Part shown: in pieces, positions 1 to 9,702 of the stretch
How the letters are laid out: each line of letters begins with the position of its first letter
Numbering within the stretch: position 1 is the first letter of the stretch
Assembly: GCA_019359355.1 (NCBI GenBank)
Contig: JAHHHM010000002.1
Coordinates: 1-64,000, forward strand
Direction of reading: 5' to 3'
DNA: 64,000 bases
Origin: Microcoleus vaginatus WJT46-NPBG5
GTDB taxonomy: Bacteria > Cyanobacteriota > Cyanobacteriia > Cyanobacteriales > Oscillatoriaceae
The notes under the pieces: model-generated
The model's database searches: none
What the model saw: only the letters and a program-made list of their open reading frames with translations
What the model was told of the DNA's origin: nothing
Made by a program: the position numbers and the translations under genes

Positions 1-41
1 GTTTGGCAGAAATCATCGACGCTACAGAACAGTTCTTCTAG
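1..41 (+). CDS. 3' end of an upstream gene (partial)
   Basis: The third frame reads LAEIIDATEQFF and then a TAG stop at 39-41, which looks like the natural C-terminus of a protein whose body lies outside the window. Only a dozen codons are visible, so no family can be named. The other two frames are also open for a short distance, so this could be chance. Confidence 0.25.
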   Translation, partial: LAEIIDATEQFF

Positions 42-96
42 ACTAAACATAGGGCAAGCAGAGGGATGAGAATTCAGCACTTTCAGCCTATCTGTT

Positions 97-837
97 TTGC
101 CCCTCCCTTATCCCGAACTCACGTTAATGGTACGGTTCAGCCAGCTTGTAGTTGAGCAACCTTGGATTAAGGAAATTGATATTAATCCGCTGCTGGCAAC
201 TCGCCACAATCCACAGACTAAGGGATCGGGATTGATCGCTTTAGATGCGCGGGTGGTGCTGCACGATCCAGAGTTGACGGTAGATAAACTTCCGATGCCG
301 GCAATTCGTCCCTATCCGACGCAATATGTGGCACCGTGGACAATGAAGGATGGGATGCCGGTGATCATTCGCCCCATTCGTCCCGAAGATGAGCCACTGG
401 TGGTTAAATTCCATGAAACCCTCAGTGATCGCAGTGTTTATTTTCGGTATTTCCACCTTTTGAAGTTGAGCCGGCGCGTTTCCCATGAACGACTAACCCG
501 CATTTGCTTTATCGACTACGACCGAGAAATGGCACTGGTTGCTGAGTATACTAATCCGCAGACAGGCGAAAGCGAGATTCTTGGGTTTGGACGCTTAAGC
601 AAATTGCACGGCGCGAATGAAGCTGAGTTTGGTTTGCTGGTTGGTGACAAGTACCAACATCGGGGTTTAGGTACTGAATTATTGAGCCGGCTGCTACAGG
701 TGGGGCGGGATGAGAACCTCAGCCGCATCTGTGCTGATATCTTGCCAGAAAATCTAGAAATGCAGCGCGTCAGTGAGAAACTGGGTTTCCGCCTACTTCG
801 TGCCGCAGATGTGGTAAAGGCGGAGATCGATCTCTAG
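97..837 (+). pseudogene. C-terminal remnant of an ATP-grasp/GNAT protein acetyltransferase (acyl-CoA synthetase-like)
   Basis: The first part (FSQLVVEQPWIKEIDINPLL) is the end of an ATP-grasp subdomain as found in ADP-forming acyl-CoA synthetase-like proteins. It is followed by a complete GNAT domain (about residues 85-246) with the acetyl-CoA pyrophosphate loop QHRGLGTELL. Full-length relatives, the PatZ-like lysine acetyltransferases, are about 900 residues and carry CoA-binding and ligase domains in front. Here an in-frame stop lies at 67-69 and family similarity begins only around 125, so most of the N-terminal part is missing. Translation could start at TTG 97 or ATG 127 and give a free-standing GNAT protein, so function is possible, but a degraded gene is the simplest reading. 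An IS630 element sits about 100 bp downstream. Confidence 0.6.
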
Positions 838-1011
838 GTTACTTCTAGGGGAGCTACAGAAGATCAGAGAAATGAGGGATGACGGTAATCAATACTTTTC
901 TTCCCTTTCCCATTCTTTGCCTCAGCACTCAGCATTCATACTATAGCACTACGCGATAAGGTTAGGACAATAATACAATAGAGAAGAAAGCTCCAAATTC
1001 CCCAAAATAGT

Positions 1012-1380
1012 ATGCCAGCTCCCTATAGTTATGATCTGCGAACAAAAGCCATTGAGGCCTTCAAGAGAGGACAAAGAAAAAGCGAAATATGTCGAGGGCT
1101 ACAAATTAGCCGTAATAGCTTAGACTTGTGGCTAAAAAAAGAAAAAGAAACGGGAGACTATCAAGCCAATACGAACAGACAGAAAGGCCGCCCCCCAAAA
1201 ATCAAAGATGAGACAAAATTTCAAGAGTTTATCGAAGAACATATTGAGCTAACTCAAGGAAGAATGGCCGAATTATGGGGAGAGGGTTTAACTCAACAAA
1301 ATGTGAGTTCTGCGTGTAAGAAGCTAGGCATAACTCGAAAAAAAAAACTTACGGGTATCAAGAAAGAGATGAGGAACTGA
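1012..1380 (+). CDS. IS630 transposase, N-terminal frame (orfA)
   Basis: This 122-residue frame carries the DNA-binding part of an IS630 transposase: an N-terminal helix-turn-helix (about residues 8-50, YSYDLRTKAIEAFKRGQRKS then EICRGLQISRNSLDLWLKK) and a second winged-helix-like segment after the basic linker GRPPKIKD. A run of ten A (1338-1347) lies near its end. Slipping one base back on that run changes the tail to TYGYQERDEELRAEFIKK and leads directly into the catalytic frame at 1401. Without slippage a short DNA-binding protein is made, which could act as a repressor. The start ATG lies 68 bp inside the left terminal repeat. Confidence 0.85.
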   Translation: MPAPYSYDLRTKAIEAFKRGQRKSEICRGLQISRNSLDLWLKKEKETGDYQANTNRQKGRPPKIKDETKFQEFIEEHIELTQGRMAELWGEGLTQQNVSSACKKLGITRKKKLTGIKKEMRN

Positions 1381-1400
1381 GAGCAGAGTTCATCAAAAAA

Positions 1401-1895
1401 ATGTCAGAAGTCGCTCAAGAAAAATTAGTCTATGTCGATGAAGCTGGATTTGATGAACGAGAAGACTATCCCTATGGTTATAGTCCTAAAGGGGAAAGAT
1501 GTTATGCACTCAAACTCGGAAGAAAAAGAGAAAGAAGTAATTGGATTAGTGCGTTAAGAGCTGGAAAGTTATTAGCGCCATTAACATTTGTGGGAGGGTG
1601 TCATCGAGATTTAGTTGAGGCTTGGCTCAAGCAAAGTCTAGTGCCTCACTTAGAAAGAGGAGATATTGTTATTCTTGATAATGCCACATTTCATAAGGGG
1701 GGAAATATCAGAGAAATCATTGAATCAGCCGGATGTGAGGTATGGTATCTACCACCTTATTCACCGGATTTAAACAAAATAGAAAATTGGTGGGCACTCT
1801 TAAAAATGTGGATGAAACAGAGACTGAAGGAATTTGAAACAGTCAGGGAATGTGTAGATGCAGCTTTCAAGCAATGTCCTAACGTTTTTGCGTAG
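1401..1895 (+). CDS. IS630 transposase, catalytic DDE frame (orfB)
   Basis: This 164-residue frame carries the RNase H-like catalytic core. The three acidic residues are in VYVDEAGFDE, VILDNATFHKG and YSPDLNKIENWWALLK, giving the DDE signature of IS630 transposases. It is in the -1 frame relative to orfA and is reached by slippage on the A10 run at 1338-1347. The listed ATG at 1401 is an internal methionine of the fusion protein and probably not a real start. The stop codon lies inside the right terminal inverted repeat, so the gene uses the element to its very end. No inactivating change is visible. Confidence 0.85.
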   Translation: MSEVAQEKLVYVDEAGFDEREDYPYGYSPKGERCYALKLGRKRERSNWISALRAGKLLAPLTFVGGCHRDLVEAWLKQSLVPHLERGDIVILDNATFHKGGNIREIIESAGCEVWYLPPYSPDLNKIENWWALLKMWMKQRLKEFETVRECVDAAFKQCPNVFA

Positions 1896-1972
1896 CGCTA
1901 TAAATCCGGTTGACTCAAACGCCGTCCGGTGCAAGTGATCGATGAACCTTACGGCTTCGGATGTTAAGCCCT

Positions 1973-2812
1973 TCAGCTAAAAAACTCACCCGTCCACTCC
2001 ACGATCCAGAAGCGCCGCTTATCTTGCAGCAACCTCACCCGAATAACGTTACCGACTTCAATAGTTCCCTCGTTTGGGAGCGGCATCCGCCCAGAACCGC
2101 AAGAGATCGCCTCTGTCTGCTGCAGCCGCATCACAACCTGGTTTCCGTTGATCTGTGTCACCGTAGCATAGCAGTACAGCCCAGACTGGAACAGCGATGC
2201 TTCCCTGTCCTGGAACGTCAGACGCGGGAACGGTTCACTCTCATCAGGGATTCGCACCTGCTTTTGATCGGTGGGAACCAGTTCGAGGATAATCGCAGGC
2301 CACTCCTTGCTCCCATAGAACCCCACGGTGGACGACACGGAAGGATGCTGTGCCATCTGGTGGATACGAAGCTTATACCATCCGCCAGGTAGCGTTGCTT
2401 TAACAAAAACCGCCTCCCGAAAATCGTCATAGCTATCGAAGAAGATCATACCTTCGGCGACTGCCAAAAAGCCGCTGGGTAGGTGAAGAGACTCTTCAAA
2501 AGTCTGAACAAGTCCTGCTTGCTCCTGCTCGTTAAGGGGGGTATCTTTGATCCGCACCGAGAACGTGCCCTCCCCGCAGACAAAGAGAGCGAATTCGGCG
2601 TTGGTGTATGTCTGCCTAAGTTCGGCGACCGCCTCAGTCCATATCTTGGGCCACATCCCTTCTTCGTAGTAGCTAGTGATGTGCGTTTCTCCATCTGGAT
2701 CGAGGACATGATTGAGTATGTAAGTCCACTCCTCATCGGGTTCAAAGCCGCTTTCCAGGTCGAAAAGCAGAAAGCAGCCGGAGTCACTGAATTGGCTGAA
2801 AACTATGTCCAT
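1973..2812 (-). CDS. Hypothetical protein, 279 aa
   Basis: I do not recognise this protein. It is acidic and soluble, with no signal peptide or membrane segment. It starts MDIVFSQFSDSGCFLLFDLE and has a hydrophobic/aromatic middle (LPGGWYKLRIHQM, about residue 150). Its C-terminal quarter looks like a small beta-barrel: GLYCYATVTQINGNQVVMRL, then TIEVGNVIRVRLLQDKRRFW. The frame stays open upstream to 3025, but that extension is arginine/serine-rich translation of a pyrimidine tract (CTCCCTCT repeats) and does not look like protein, so I choose ATG 2812. It stands alone between the IS630 element and a long non-coding stretch. Confidence 0.6.
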   Translation of the reverse strand: MDIVFSQFSDSGCFLLFDLESGFEPDEEWTYILNHVLDPDGETHITSYYEEGMWPKIWTEAVAELRQTYTNAEFALFVCGEGTFSVRIKDTPLNEQEQAGLVQTFEESLHLPSGFLAVAEGMIFFDSYDDFREAVFVKATLPGGWYKLRIHQMAQHPSVSSTVGFYGSKEWPAIILELVPTDQKQVRIPDESEPFPRLTFQDREASLFQSGLYCYATVTQINGNQVVMRLQQTEAISCGSGRMPLPNEGTIEVGNVIRVRLLQDKRRFWIVEWTGEFFS

Positions 2813-3570
2813 ATCGGTGTTCAGGCAAGACGTTCCCTGTCTTGTTACAGATGCGATCCAATGATCGTGTTGAGCGGTTGTCAGACTTTTTGAAATGAAG
2901 CCAGCATCTCTCTCCCTCAGCTTAGTACGTTGGCTTGAGCGAAGCGAACCCAACCTGCTACTTTTCTCTCCTCTCCCCCTCTCCCTCTCTCCCTCTCCCG
3001 AAAAAGCTGAGGGCCTAGTCAACAATGACTAGACCCTTGGGATTGCGAAAGTTTGATTGTTCAACGAGCTAGTTTTCCGAAAAACAACAGTCTGCTTACT
3101 AGGGTTTACACTTCGCAGCTTCAACTTCAACAGTTCTGCACAGTCGCATCTTTCCAGACATTAGGTTTGGCTTATTCCCTTTAACAAAAGGGTTCCGCCA
3201 CTTCTTTTGCTATGCTCGCTGGGCTTCCGCTGCTTCAAGGCTTTCGACAGGAGATACCGCGTCGTTCGCCATACACTTGTTTTTGGTTCGTTCCATCTAC
3301 CTGTTTGGTATCTATCCTTAAGTTATCACCGCATTTCGTAACTGCCAAGAGCTATTTACTTAAGTTTAAGAGTGTTTACAAAAGGCAACTTTGACTCAAT
3401 CTAACTTAAATGTCACAGATTTAATTTCCGCCCCATGCCCCTACCTTTAGGCTGGCGAAGCCTTGACCCATCCCCCATACTCAATTCCCAAAGTCAAAAC
3501 TAGCTGTGTTCATCAGTGAATGTAACAATAGATAAAACGTTGACCCCCTATTTGTTGCGTTTGAACTTTT
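2813..3570. other. Long intergenic stretch before alaS
   Basis: No convincing gene is seen in these roughly 750 bp. They contain a pyrimidine-rich low-complexity tract (about 2960-3000), a short inverted pair TAGTC/GACTA near 3016-3033, and at 3430-3480 a reverse-orientation copy of the dispersed repeat that contains GGCTTCGCCAGCCTAAAGGT. Short open frames here lack ribosome-binding sites and protein-like composition. Confidence 0.5.
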
Positions 3571-6204
3571 ATGCCTTCCTCTCCCCAGAACCTCACCGGC
3601 AGCGAAATAAGACAGAAATTCCTCGACTTCTTTGCCGAACGGGGGCACCAAGTGCTGCCAAGTGCCTCCCTGGTGCCGGAAGACCCTACTGTACTGCTGA
3701 CAATTGCCGGAATGCTGCCGTTTAAGCCGATTTTTCTGGGGCAGCGAACGCCGGAATTTTCCCGCGCCACGACTTCCCAGAAGTGTATCCGCACGAATGA
3801 TATTGAGAATGTCGGACGCACGGCAAGACACCATACTTTCTTTGAGATGCTAGGCAATTTCAGCTTTGGGGATTACTTTAAAGAGCAAGCGATCTCTTGG
3901 GGTTGGGAACTGTCTACAAAGGTATTTGGGTTGCCGGCAGAACGTCTTGTCGTGAGTGTATTCCGGGAAGATGATGAAGCGTTTGCCCTGTGGCGCGATA
4001 AAATTGGCGTCCCAGAAGCTCGGATTAAACGGATGGGAGAGGCGGATAATTTCTGGACATCTGGCCCAACCGGCCCGTGTGGCCCTTGTTCGGAAATCTA
4101 CTACGACTTCCACCCAGAACGTGGTGATGATGAGATTGATTTAGAAGACGATAGCCGGTTTATCGAGTTTTATAACTTGGTGTTTATGCAATATAACCGC
4201 GATGCAGAGGGCAATCTGACGCCACTGCAAAGCCAGAATATTGACACCGGCATGGGATTGGAACGGATGGCACAAATCCTCCAGAAGGTGCCGAATAATT
4301 ACGAAACTGACCTGATTTTCCCAATTATTAAAACGGCTGCTGAGATTGCCGGTATTGACTACGCCACAGCAGACGAAAAAACCAAAGTTTCTTTAAAAGT
4401 CATTGGCGATCACGTCCGTTCAGTGGTTCACATGATTGCAGATGAAATTCGCGCCTCGAATATTGGGCGGGGTTATGTACTGCGCCGGCTTATTCGTCGT
4501 GTCGTACGTCACGGGCGTTTGATTGGCATTGAAGGTGAATTTACGCCAAAAATTGCAGAAACAGCCATCCAGCTTTCGGAAACTGCCTATCCTAATGTCC
4601 GCAAACGGGCTGATGCAATCAAAGCCGAATTGCAACGGGAAGAAACGCGCTTTCTCAAAACTTTGGAACGCGGCGAAAAATTGCTGGCAGATATTCTGGC
4701 AAAACAGCCAAAACAAATTTCTGGGGTCGATGCCTTTACGCTTTATGACACCTATGGTTTCCCCTTGGAACTGACGCAGGAAATTGCAGAAGAACAAGGG
4801 ATTACGGTGGATGCTGCCGGCTTTGAAGTGGAAATGAAGAAGCAGGTGGAACGAGCGAAAGATGCCCATGAAACCATTGATTTAACGGTGCAAGGTTCCT
4901 TAGATAAGCTAGCAGAACACATTCAAGCGACGGAATTTGTCGGTTACGCACAGCCGGCAGCGGAAGCAGATGTGACTGCTATTTTAGTTAGTGGAAAATC
5001 TGTCGATGAAGCCGAAGCCGGCACTCAGGTGCAAGTGGTTTTAGATCAGACGCCATTTTATGCAGAATCTGGCGGACAAATTGGCGATCTCGGCTACCTC
5101 AGCGGCGATGAAGTGCTGGTTCGCATCGAAGATGTGAAAAAAGAATCGGATTTCTTCGTGCATTTTGGGCGCGTTGAACGGGGTGTGTTACGAGTAGGCG
5201 ATCCCGTAACAGCACAGATTGATCGCGCTTGCCGGCGTCGTGTCCAAGCAAATCATACGGCAACGCATTTGTTGCAAGCGGCGCTGAAAAAGATTGTGGA
5301 TGAATCGATTTCCCAAGCCGGCTCTTTGGTAGACTTTGACCGGCTACGGTTTGATTTCAATTGTCCGCGTTCCTTAACAGCAGATGAACTGCAACAAATT
5401 GAGGAGCAAATTAACACTTGGATCGCCGAAGCTCACAGCGCTCAAGTAACAGTCATGCCACTGGCTGAAGCTAAGGCAAAAGGAGCAACCGCCATGTTTG
5501 GGGAAAAGTATGGCGACGAGGTGCGCGTGGTTGATTATTCAGGCGTTTCGATGGAACTTTGTGGCGGCACTCATGTGAGCAATACGGCTGAAATTGGGGT
5601 ATTTAAAATTATCTCAGAAGCCGGTGTTGCGTCTGGTGTGCGCCGAATTGAAGCGGTTGCCGGCCCTGCTATTTTAGAATATCTAAATGTGCGGGATAAG
5701 GTAGTTAAAGATTTGAGTGATCGCTTCAAGGTTAAACCTGAAGAAATCCCTGATCGGATCACCGGCTTACAAACGGAACTGAAAAATACCCAGAAGCAGT
5801 TGGAAGCCGCTAAAGGAGAATTAGCGATTGCAAAATCCGACCAATTGTTAGCCAAAGCTGAGGCGGTTGGTGAGTTTAAATTTATTGTCGCTCAGTTAGA
5901 TGATGTTGATGCCGAAGCACTGAAAACAGCAGCAGAAAGATTGCAGCAAAAACTCGGTGCCGGTGGTGCTGTCGTGTTAGGTTCTGTCCCCGAATCTGAC
6001 AAAGTCAGTTTAGTCTCAGCCTTTGGCGGAGATGTCAATAAAAAAGGCTTACAAGCCGGCAAATTTATCGGCACAATTGCCAAAATTTGCGGCGGCGGCG
6101 GCGGTGGACGTCCGAATTTGGCACAAGCCGGTGGACGCGATCCCAGCCAATTAAAAGCAGCCTTAGAAAGCGCTCGTACTCAATTGCTAGAAGGTTTGCA
6201 ATAG
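3571..6204 (+). CDS. alaS: Alanyl-tRNA synthetase
   Basis: Class II synthetase that charges tRNA-Ala in the cytoplasm. The 877-residue length is normal for the family. It has the N-terminal aminoacylation domain (about residues 1-250, with [20 protein letters not shown] and the [14 protein letters not shown] region), the tRNA-recognition helical domain, and the editing domain with its zinc-ligand motifs HTATHLL (about residue 566) and CGGTHV (about 668). The C-Ala oligomerisation domain ends in a glycine-rich stretch ([15 protein letters not shown]). The start [20 protein letters not shown] matches the usual N-terminus. It is transcribed alone, and an inverted repeat follows directly after the stop. 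Confidence 0.97.
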   Translation: MPSSPQNLTGSEIRQKFLDFFAERGHQVLPSASLVPEDPTVLLTIAGMLPFKPIFLGQRTPEFSRATTSQKCIRTNDIENVGRTARHHTFFEMLGNFSFGDYFKEQAISWGWELSTKVFGLPAERLVVSVFREDDEAFALWRDKIGVPEARIKRMGEADNFWTSGPTGPCGPCSEIYYDFHPERGDDEIDLEDDSRFIEFYNLVFMQYNRDAEGNLTPLQSQNIDTGMGLERMAQILQKVPNNYETDLIFPIIKTAAEIAGIDYATADEKTKVSLKVIGDHVRSVVHMIADEIRASNIGRGYVLRRLIRRVVRHGRLIGIEGEFTPKIAETAIQLSETAYPNVRKRADAIKAELQREETRFLKTLERGEKLLADILAKQPKQISGVDAFTLYDTYGFPLELTQEIAEEQGITVDAAGFEVEMKKQVERAKDAHETIDLTVQGSLDKLAEHIQATEFVGYAQPAAEADVTAILVSGKSVDEAEAGTQVQVVLDQTPFYAESGGQIGDLGYLSGDEVLVRIEDVKKESDFFVHFGRVERGVLRVGDPVTAQIDRACRRRVQANHTATHLLQAALKKIVDESISQAGSLVDFDRLRFDFNCPRSLTADELQQIEEQINTWIAEAHSAQVTVMPLAEAKAKGATAMFGEKYGDEVRVVDYSGVSMELCGGTHVSNTAEIGVFKIISEAGVASGVRRIEAVAGPAILEYLNVRDKVVKDLSDRFKVKPEEIPDRITGLQTELKNTQKQLEAAKGELAIAKSDQLLAKAEAVGEFKFIVAQLDDVDAEALKTAAERLQQKLGAGGAVVLGSVPESDKVSLVSAFGGDVNKKGLQAGKFIGTIAKICGGGGGGRPNLAQAGGRDPSQLKAALESARTQLLEGLQ

Positions 6205-6206
6205 TC

Positions 6207-6263
6207 TTATAGGGTGGGCAATTTCTCCCGGTGATGATATACCACAGATGTCCCACCCTATAA
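6207..6263. repeat. Inverted repeat after alaS (possible terminator)
   Basis: TTATAGGGTGGG (6207-6218) is the perfect reverse complement of CCCACCCTATAA (6252-6263), with a 33-base loop. It starts immediately after the alaS stop. The loop is long and no T-run follows, so it may be a dispersed palindromic repeat that stabilises or ends the transcript rather than a standard terminator. Confidence 0.55.
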
Positions 6264-6437
6264 CAATTAAAATATTAATTTTTCTCTTTTAACAAAATCA
6301 ACCCCTTGCCAAAATTTTGAAAGTAAATTATAACTGCATTCAACCCTAAAACTCATCTGCGTTTATCTGCAGTAAAAAAACTAAATATTGCCAAAAGCTC
6401 AAAATTCAGTTTAACCAAAACATCAGGAGTTAAAAAT

Positions 6438-6875
6438 ATGAAATGCCCAGCTTGCGGTAAAACTTTAAGCCAAAAAGTAGCAGGAAATATCACAGTGGAT
6501 GCCTGCGAAGGTGGGTGCGGGGGAATTTGGTTCGATAACTTTGAGCTGAAAAAAGTTGATGAGCCAGATGAGCCTGCCGGCGAGGTTCTTTTAACGATTG
6601 ATAAAACTAAAGCAATTGAGGTTGATCAAAATAAGAAGCGACACTGCCCTCGCTGTGAAACTATCGTTATGATGAAACATTTTTTCAGCGTAAAACGGCA
6701 AGTATTAATTGATGAATGTCCAAAATGCGGGGGTTTTTGGTTAGATGCCGGTGAATTAGCGGCTATCCGACAACAATTTAGTTCAGAAGAAGTCAAAGAA
6801 GCTGTTGCAGAGGAATATTTATCCGATGTTTTTGATAGCTATTTGGCAACAAGGTTAATGCGACGCCAAGGTTAA
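6438..6875 (+). CDS. TFIIB-type zinc-ribbon domain protein (zf-TFIIB)
   Basis: A 145-residue protein with two zinc-ribbon units. The first is MKCPACGKTL with the partner CEGGCGGIWFDNFEL (residues 1-40). The second is CPRCETIV with the partner CPKCGGFWLDAGEL (about residues 70-115). This CPxC...C..CGG(I/F)W(F/L)D pattern is the bacterial zf-TFIIB family, whose biochemical role is not defined. The C-terminus is acidic and helical. A good ribosome-binding site (AGGAG) lies 8 bases before ATG. The small gene at 6942 follows by 66 bp in the same direction. Confidence 0.8.
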   Translation: MKCPACGKTLSQKVAGNITVDACEGGCGGIWFDNFELKKVDEPDEPAGEVLLTIDKTKAIEVDQNKKRHCPRCETIVMMKHFFSVKRQVLIDECPKCGGFWLDAGELAAIRQQFSSEEVKEAVAEEYLSDVFDSYLATRLMRRQG

Positions 6876-6941
6876 TGCGTTAGCTTATTTTTCGTTACTA
6901 GACCCCACTTGGTAATTAAAATTAATTAAAAGGAGTAGATT

Positions 6942-7202
6942 ATGCCGAGATTTGAACGCTTTACTATCCATATGCAAATTAACCGGATGTTTGCCGAAGG
7001 GCAGTCATTTTTTGCCACGATGAAGGTGCAAGATTGGCTGCGGGAACGGAATCACGAACCGGCAGACTACGAGATTATTTTTCATCAAAAACCGGCACCT
7101 CCGGGTTCAAAGGAAGTCATAGCGGTTGATATTGAATTGCGGCGGAAAGATGGGCAGCCGGTGGATGAATGGTTGCAACAAGAATTAAATCGTCATGCCT
7201 AA
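6942..7202 (+). CDS. Small conserved-type hypothetical protein, 86 aa
   Basis: Function unknown. The protein starts MPRFERFTIHMQINRMFAEG and looks like a compact alpha/beta protein with no membrane segment, cysteines or recognisable motif. A strong ribosome-binding site (AAGGAG) precedes the ATG, which supports it as a real gene. It lies between the zinc-ribbon gene and the VanZ-like gene, all in one direction, but nothing in it links it to either. Confidence 0.6.
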   Translation: MPRFERFTIHMQINRMFAEGQSFFATMKVQDWLRERNHEPADYEIIFHQKPAPPGSKEVIAVDIELRRKDGQPVDEWLQQELNRHA

Positions 7203-7254
7203 ACCGGCTACAGGTTTAGATTGTTTTTATCTATTGTGAGCCGGCTAAGCAATT

Positions 7255-7653
7255 ATGAAAGTTCGCGGCATCAAAAAATCAAATCTGGGCTGGATTATTG
7301 CCTTTTTTGGGTTTTTCGCCTTGCTGTTGTTAATCATGCTGCTTGCAGACTTAGGAAGGCTACCTCTGCCCCTATTTCAGCAAGAGCCTTTTGACAAAGT
7401 TGGGCATTTTTTCTTGTACGGGATTGCTTCTTTTCTCAGCCATCGTGCGATAAACCGGCGCATGATGGCGATTTTTAATTATCCGATTCCGCTAGGCCCA
7501 TTTATCTTTAGTTTATTTACAGCTTTTGAAGAGATGCTGCAAGCAATTTTACCGAATCGCAGCGCAAGTTTTTTAGATTTGGCTGCTAGCATGGCCGGCA
7601 TTATTGTTTTTTATTGGGTTGGAGAAATTTGGGATCGTAAAAGGCAGAAATAG
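7255..7653 (+). CDS. VanZ-like membrane protein
   Basis: A 132-residue membrane protein with about four hydrophobic segments (near residues 10-30, 45-60, 75-95 and 105-122). The polar signature of the VanZ-like family is present: DKVGHFFLYGIASFL after the first helix, FTAFEEMLQAILPNRSASFLDL, then a final helix. VanZ of Enterococcus gives low-level teicoplanin resistance, but the function of cyanobacterial relatives is unknown. It ends just before a block of GGGCATT repeats. Confidence 0.75.
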   Translation: MKVRGIKKSNLGWIIAFFGFFALLLLIMLLADLGRLPLPLFQQEPFDKVGHFFLYGIASFLSHRAINRRMMAIFNYPIPLGPFIFSLFTAFEEMLQAILPNRSASFLDLAASMAGIIVFYWVGEIWDRKRQK

Positions 7654-7746
7654 AGGGGCATTGGGCATTGGGCATTGGGCATGGTTAATAACTAATAGGG
7701 AAGAGGGGCATGGGGCATTGGGCATTGGGCATAGTTAATAACTAAT
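7654..7746. repeat. Short tandem repeats (GGGCATT/GGGCATG heptamers)
   Basis: Two near-identical units of about 47 bp each contain three to four heptamers of the GGGCATT/GGGCATG type followed by TTAATAACTAATA. This is the cyanobacterial STRR kind of intergenic repeat. The same heptamers recur at 30294-30365, 44036-44165, 50013-50040 and 51524-51592. It fills the gap between two convergent genes. Confidence 0.8.
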
Positions 7747-7785
7747 ACAGAATGCTCTGCCTCTAGCCCCTAACCTCTAGTTTTT

Positions 7786-9414
7786 TTACCGGATGGGGAC
7801 GACAACTGCCTGACTTTCGTTGGCGGTATCATCGACGGCGGATAGGGCATAAGTGCCGCGCTCAACTTTAAACGCTGTGATGTTCGAGGGGATCACTCGC
7901 AGCAGTTTCCAAGTATTACCGGCCTTGGTATAAAGTGTCCAAGAACGAATATCATTGGCAGCCGGCTTGTCCCATGTCACGTAGTTAGAAGTCACCGTTA
8001 TTCCACTGGGGGGTGCCGGCGGTTCGTTATCTAACCAAGGCATGGCGGGTGGCAATGCCGGCGACGGATAAAGCGCGGATCGGAAAGCTTCATTCACACC
8101 CAACCGATTTTCTTTGAATACCTTCATGCTGAAAAAGATATTCCCTAAAGAAAGTTGCGGTGCCATCTTGCGGGTAATTTCAACTTGTCGTTTAAACTCA
8201 GAAATTGTCCAGCTACCTCCGTTGAGTTGGCTGAGATAGTTACCGGCATAAATGTGGCGGCGTTTGGGGTTATGTTGCGTCCACCAAGTTAGCAATGCCG
8301 GATAACTCTGCTGGGGTGGATCGATGCGCCAGTAAAGTTGTGGGGCTAAATAATCCACCCAACCTTCTTCTAACCATTTCTTGGCGTCGGCATACAGTTC
8401 ATTGTACTGGTCGAGTCCGACAATACCGGCAGGCTGTCCGGGCCGGTAAATTCCAAAGGGACTGATGCCAAATTTAACGTGAGGTTTCTCGGCGCGAATT
8501 CCTGTAGAAAGACGCTGCATCAGTTGATTCACATTGTCTCTGCGCCAGTCAGCCAGAGAAAAAGTGCCACCGGCTGCTTTGTAAGCGCCGTAAGTTCTGG
8601 AGTCGGGGAAGGAAATGCCGTCTTTCGGATAGGGATAGAAATAATCATCGAGGTGAATGCCATCCACGTCATAGCGACGCACAACATCCATGATTACGTC
8701 ATAAGTCCGATCCTGAACCGGCTTCGCGCCTGGGTCCATCCACAGCAAATCGCCATACTGGTAAGCGTATTGTGGATAAACTCTTGCCATGTGATTACCC
8801 GCAAGGGCGAATCTATCGGGTGTCTTGGCGCGGTAGGGGTTGAACCAGGCATGAAGTTCGATATTGCGCTTGTGGCTTTCTGTAATGGCAAATTCTAGCG
8901 GGTCATAATTAGGTGCCGGTGCTTTGCCTTGGGTGCCGGTTAGCCAGTAACTCCACGGTTCTATTTGAGAGGCGTATAAGGCATCGCCTGCCGGTCTGAC
9001 TTGCAATACTAGAGCGTTGAGGTTTAACGCCTGCATCCGGTTCAGGATCGTCAGCAGTTCTGCTTTCTGCTGTTCCACCGGCATTCCGGGTTTTGAAGGC
9101 CAGTCAATATTTGCTACCGTTGCTGTCCACACCCCGCGAAACTCCCGCGTATGGCCAACCGTAACCATTTCAGAAGGCATCTCAGATTGTTGAACAACGC
9201 GCCTAGGTGGATAAGCCGCGTAAACCTGAGTCACACTCAGTCCGAATAGTAGGGACAAAACAAATATTAATAACTTGCTTTTTTGCCGGATTGCTTTACC
9301 GACAGATGGAGGGGACGCGGCAGCGCCTGAGCTTTTCTGCTCTTTCGCGCTGAAATTATTAACCGCAAGCCGTAGCCGGCTTAGCACTCGAACAATAATA
9401 GCCATCAAATTCAT
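7786..9414 (-). CDS. GHL10-type (YddW/DUF187) secreted glycoside hydrolase
   Basis: The catalytic domain begins at FRGVWTATVANIDWPSKPG (about residue 95) and has the family's (beta/alpha)8-like pattern: LNALVLQVRPAGDALY, WFNPYRAKTP, VDGIHLDDYFYPYP (with the likely acidic catalytic pair) and VDYLAPQLYWRI. Family members act on peptidoglycan or other cell-surface glycans. A hydrophobic signal/anchor segment (LLIFVLSLLFGLSVTQVYA) lies some 45 residues in, so the protein is exported. A fibronectin-like tail follows the catalytic domain. I start at ATG 9414 because the upstream extension to 9474 is cysteine/arginine-rich and unlike the family. Confidence 0.82.
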   Translation of the reverse strand: MNLMAIIVRVLSRLRLAVNNFSAKEQKSSGAAASPPSVGKAIRQKSKLLIFVLSLLFGLSVTQVYAAYPPRRVVQQSEMPSEMVTVGHTREFRGVWTATVANIDWPSKPGMPVEQQKAELLTILNRMQALNLNALVLQVRPAGDALYASQIEPWSYWLTGTQGKAPAPNYDPLEFAITESHKRNIELHAWFNPYRAKTPDRFALAGNHMARVYPQYAYQYGDLLWMDPGAKPVQDRTYDVIMDVVRRYDVDGIHLDDYFYPYPKDGISFPDSRTYGAYKAAGGTFSLADWRRDNVNQLMQRLSTGIRAEKPHVKFGISPFGIYRPGQPAGIVGLDQYNELYADAKKWLEEGWVDYLAPQLYWRIDPPQQSYPALLTWWTQHNPKRRHIYAGNYLSQLNGGSWTISEFKRQVEITRKMAPQLSLGNIFFSMKVFKENRLGVNEAFRSALYPSPALPPAMPWLDNEPPAPPSGITVTSNYVTWDKPAANDIRSWTLYTKAGNTWKLLRVIPSNITAFKVERGTYALSAVDDTANESQAVVVPIR

Positions 9415-9702
9415 GTTATTTTTGCGCCTGGATTTATATAGCCCTAAACAGCAATGCCAATGATAGCAAGGCAATCGATATCTGGAAAGTTCCTATCCAT
9501 CGGTTCCTTGTTCCTTACGATTCCTTAGCAGGCTGTCTCTTAATGCTGTTTGTCATTTTCTAAGCTTGCTCCAGACCAACCGGAAAAATAACAGCGTTCT
9601 CGCTGCTTTTAAATTACCCTTCATTCAGTTAAAAATCGCCTCTCGCTCATCGTAAATATTTTTGACAATCCCTCATCACGTCCTGGCCGGCATCCAGAGG
9701 AT

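Larger units (their letters stand above)
944..1900 (+). mobile_element. IS630-family insertion sequence, complete
   Basis: The element is about 957 bp. It is bounded by imperfect terminal inverted repeats of about 28 bp: the left end reads TAGCACTACGCGATAAGG and the reverse complement of the right end reads TAGCGCTACGCAAAAACG, and both continue into TTAGGACA. A TA dinucleotide flanks each side (942-943 and 1901-1902), as expected for the TA target duplication of the IS630/Tc1-mariner group. Inside are two overlapping-phase reading frames that together make a full DDE transposase. Both ends and all catalytic motifs are present, so it may still be active. Confidence 0.9.

Noticed and set aside
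2813-3025. N-terminal extension of the 1973 gene
   Set aside because: It is arginine/serine-rich translation of a pyrimidine tract and carries no ribosome-binding site. The internal ATG at 2812 gives a more protein-like product.
3212-3394. 60-codon plus-strand frame before alaS
   Set aside because: No ribosome-binding site, poor composition and no motif.
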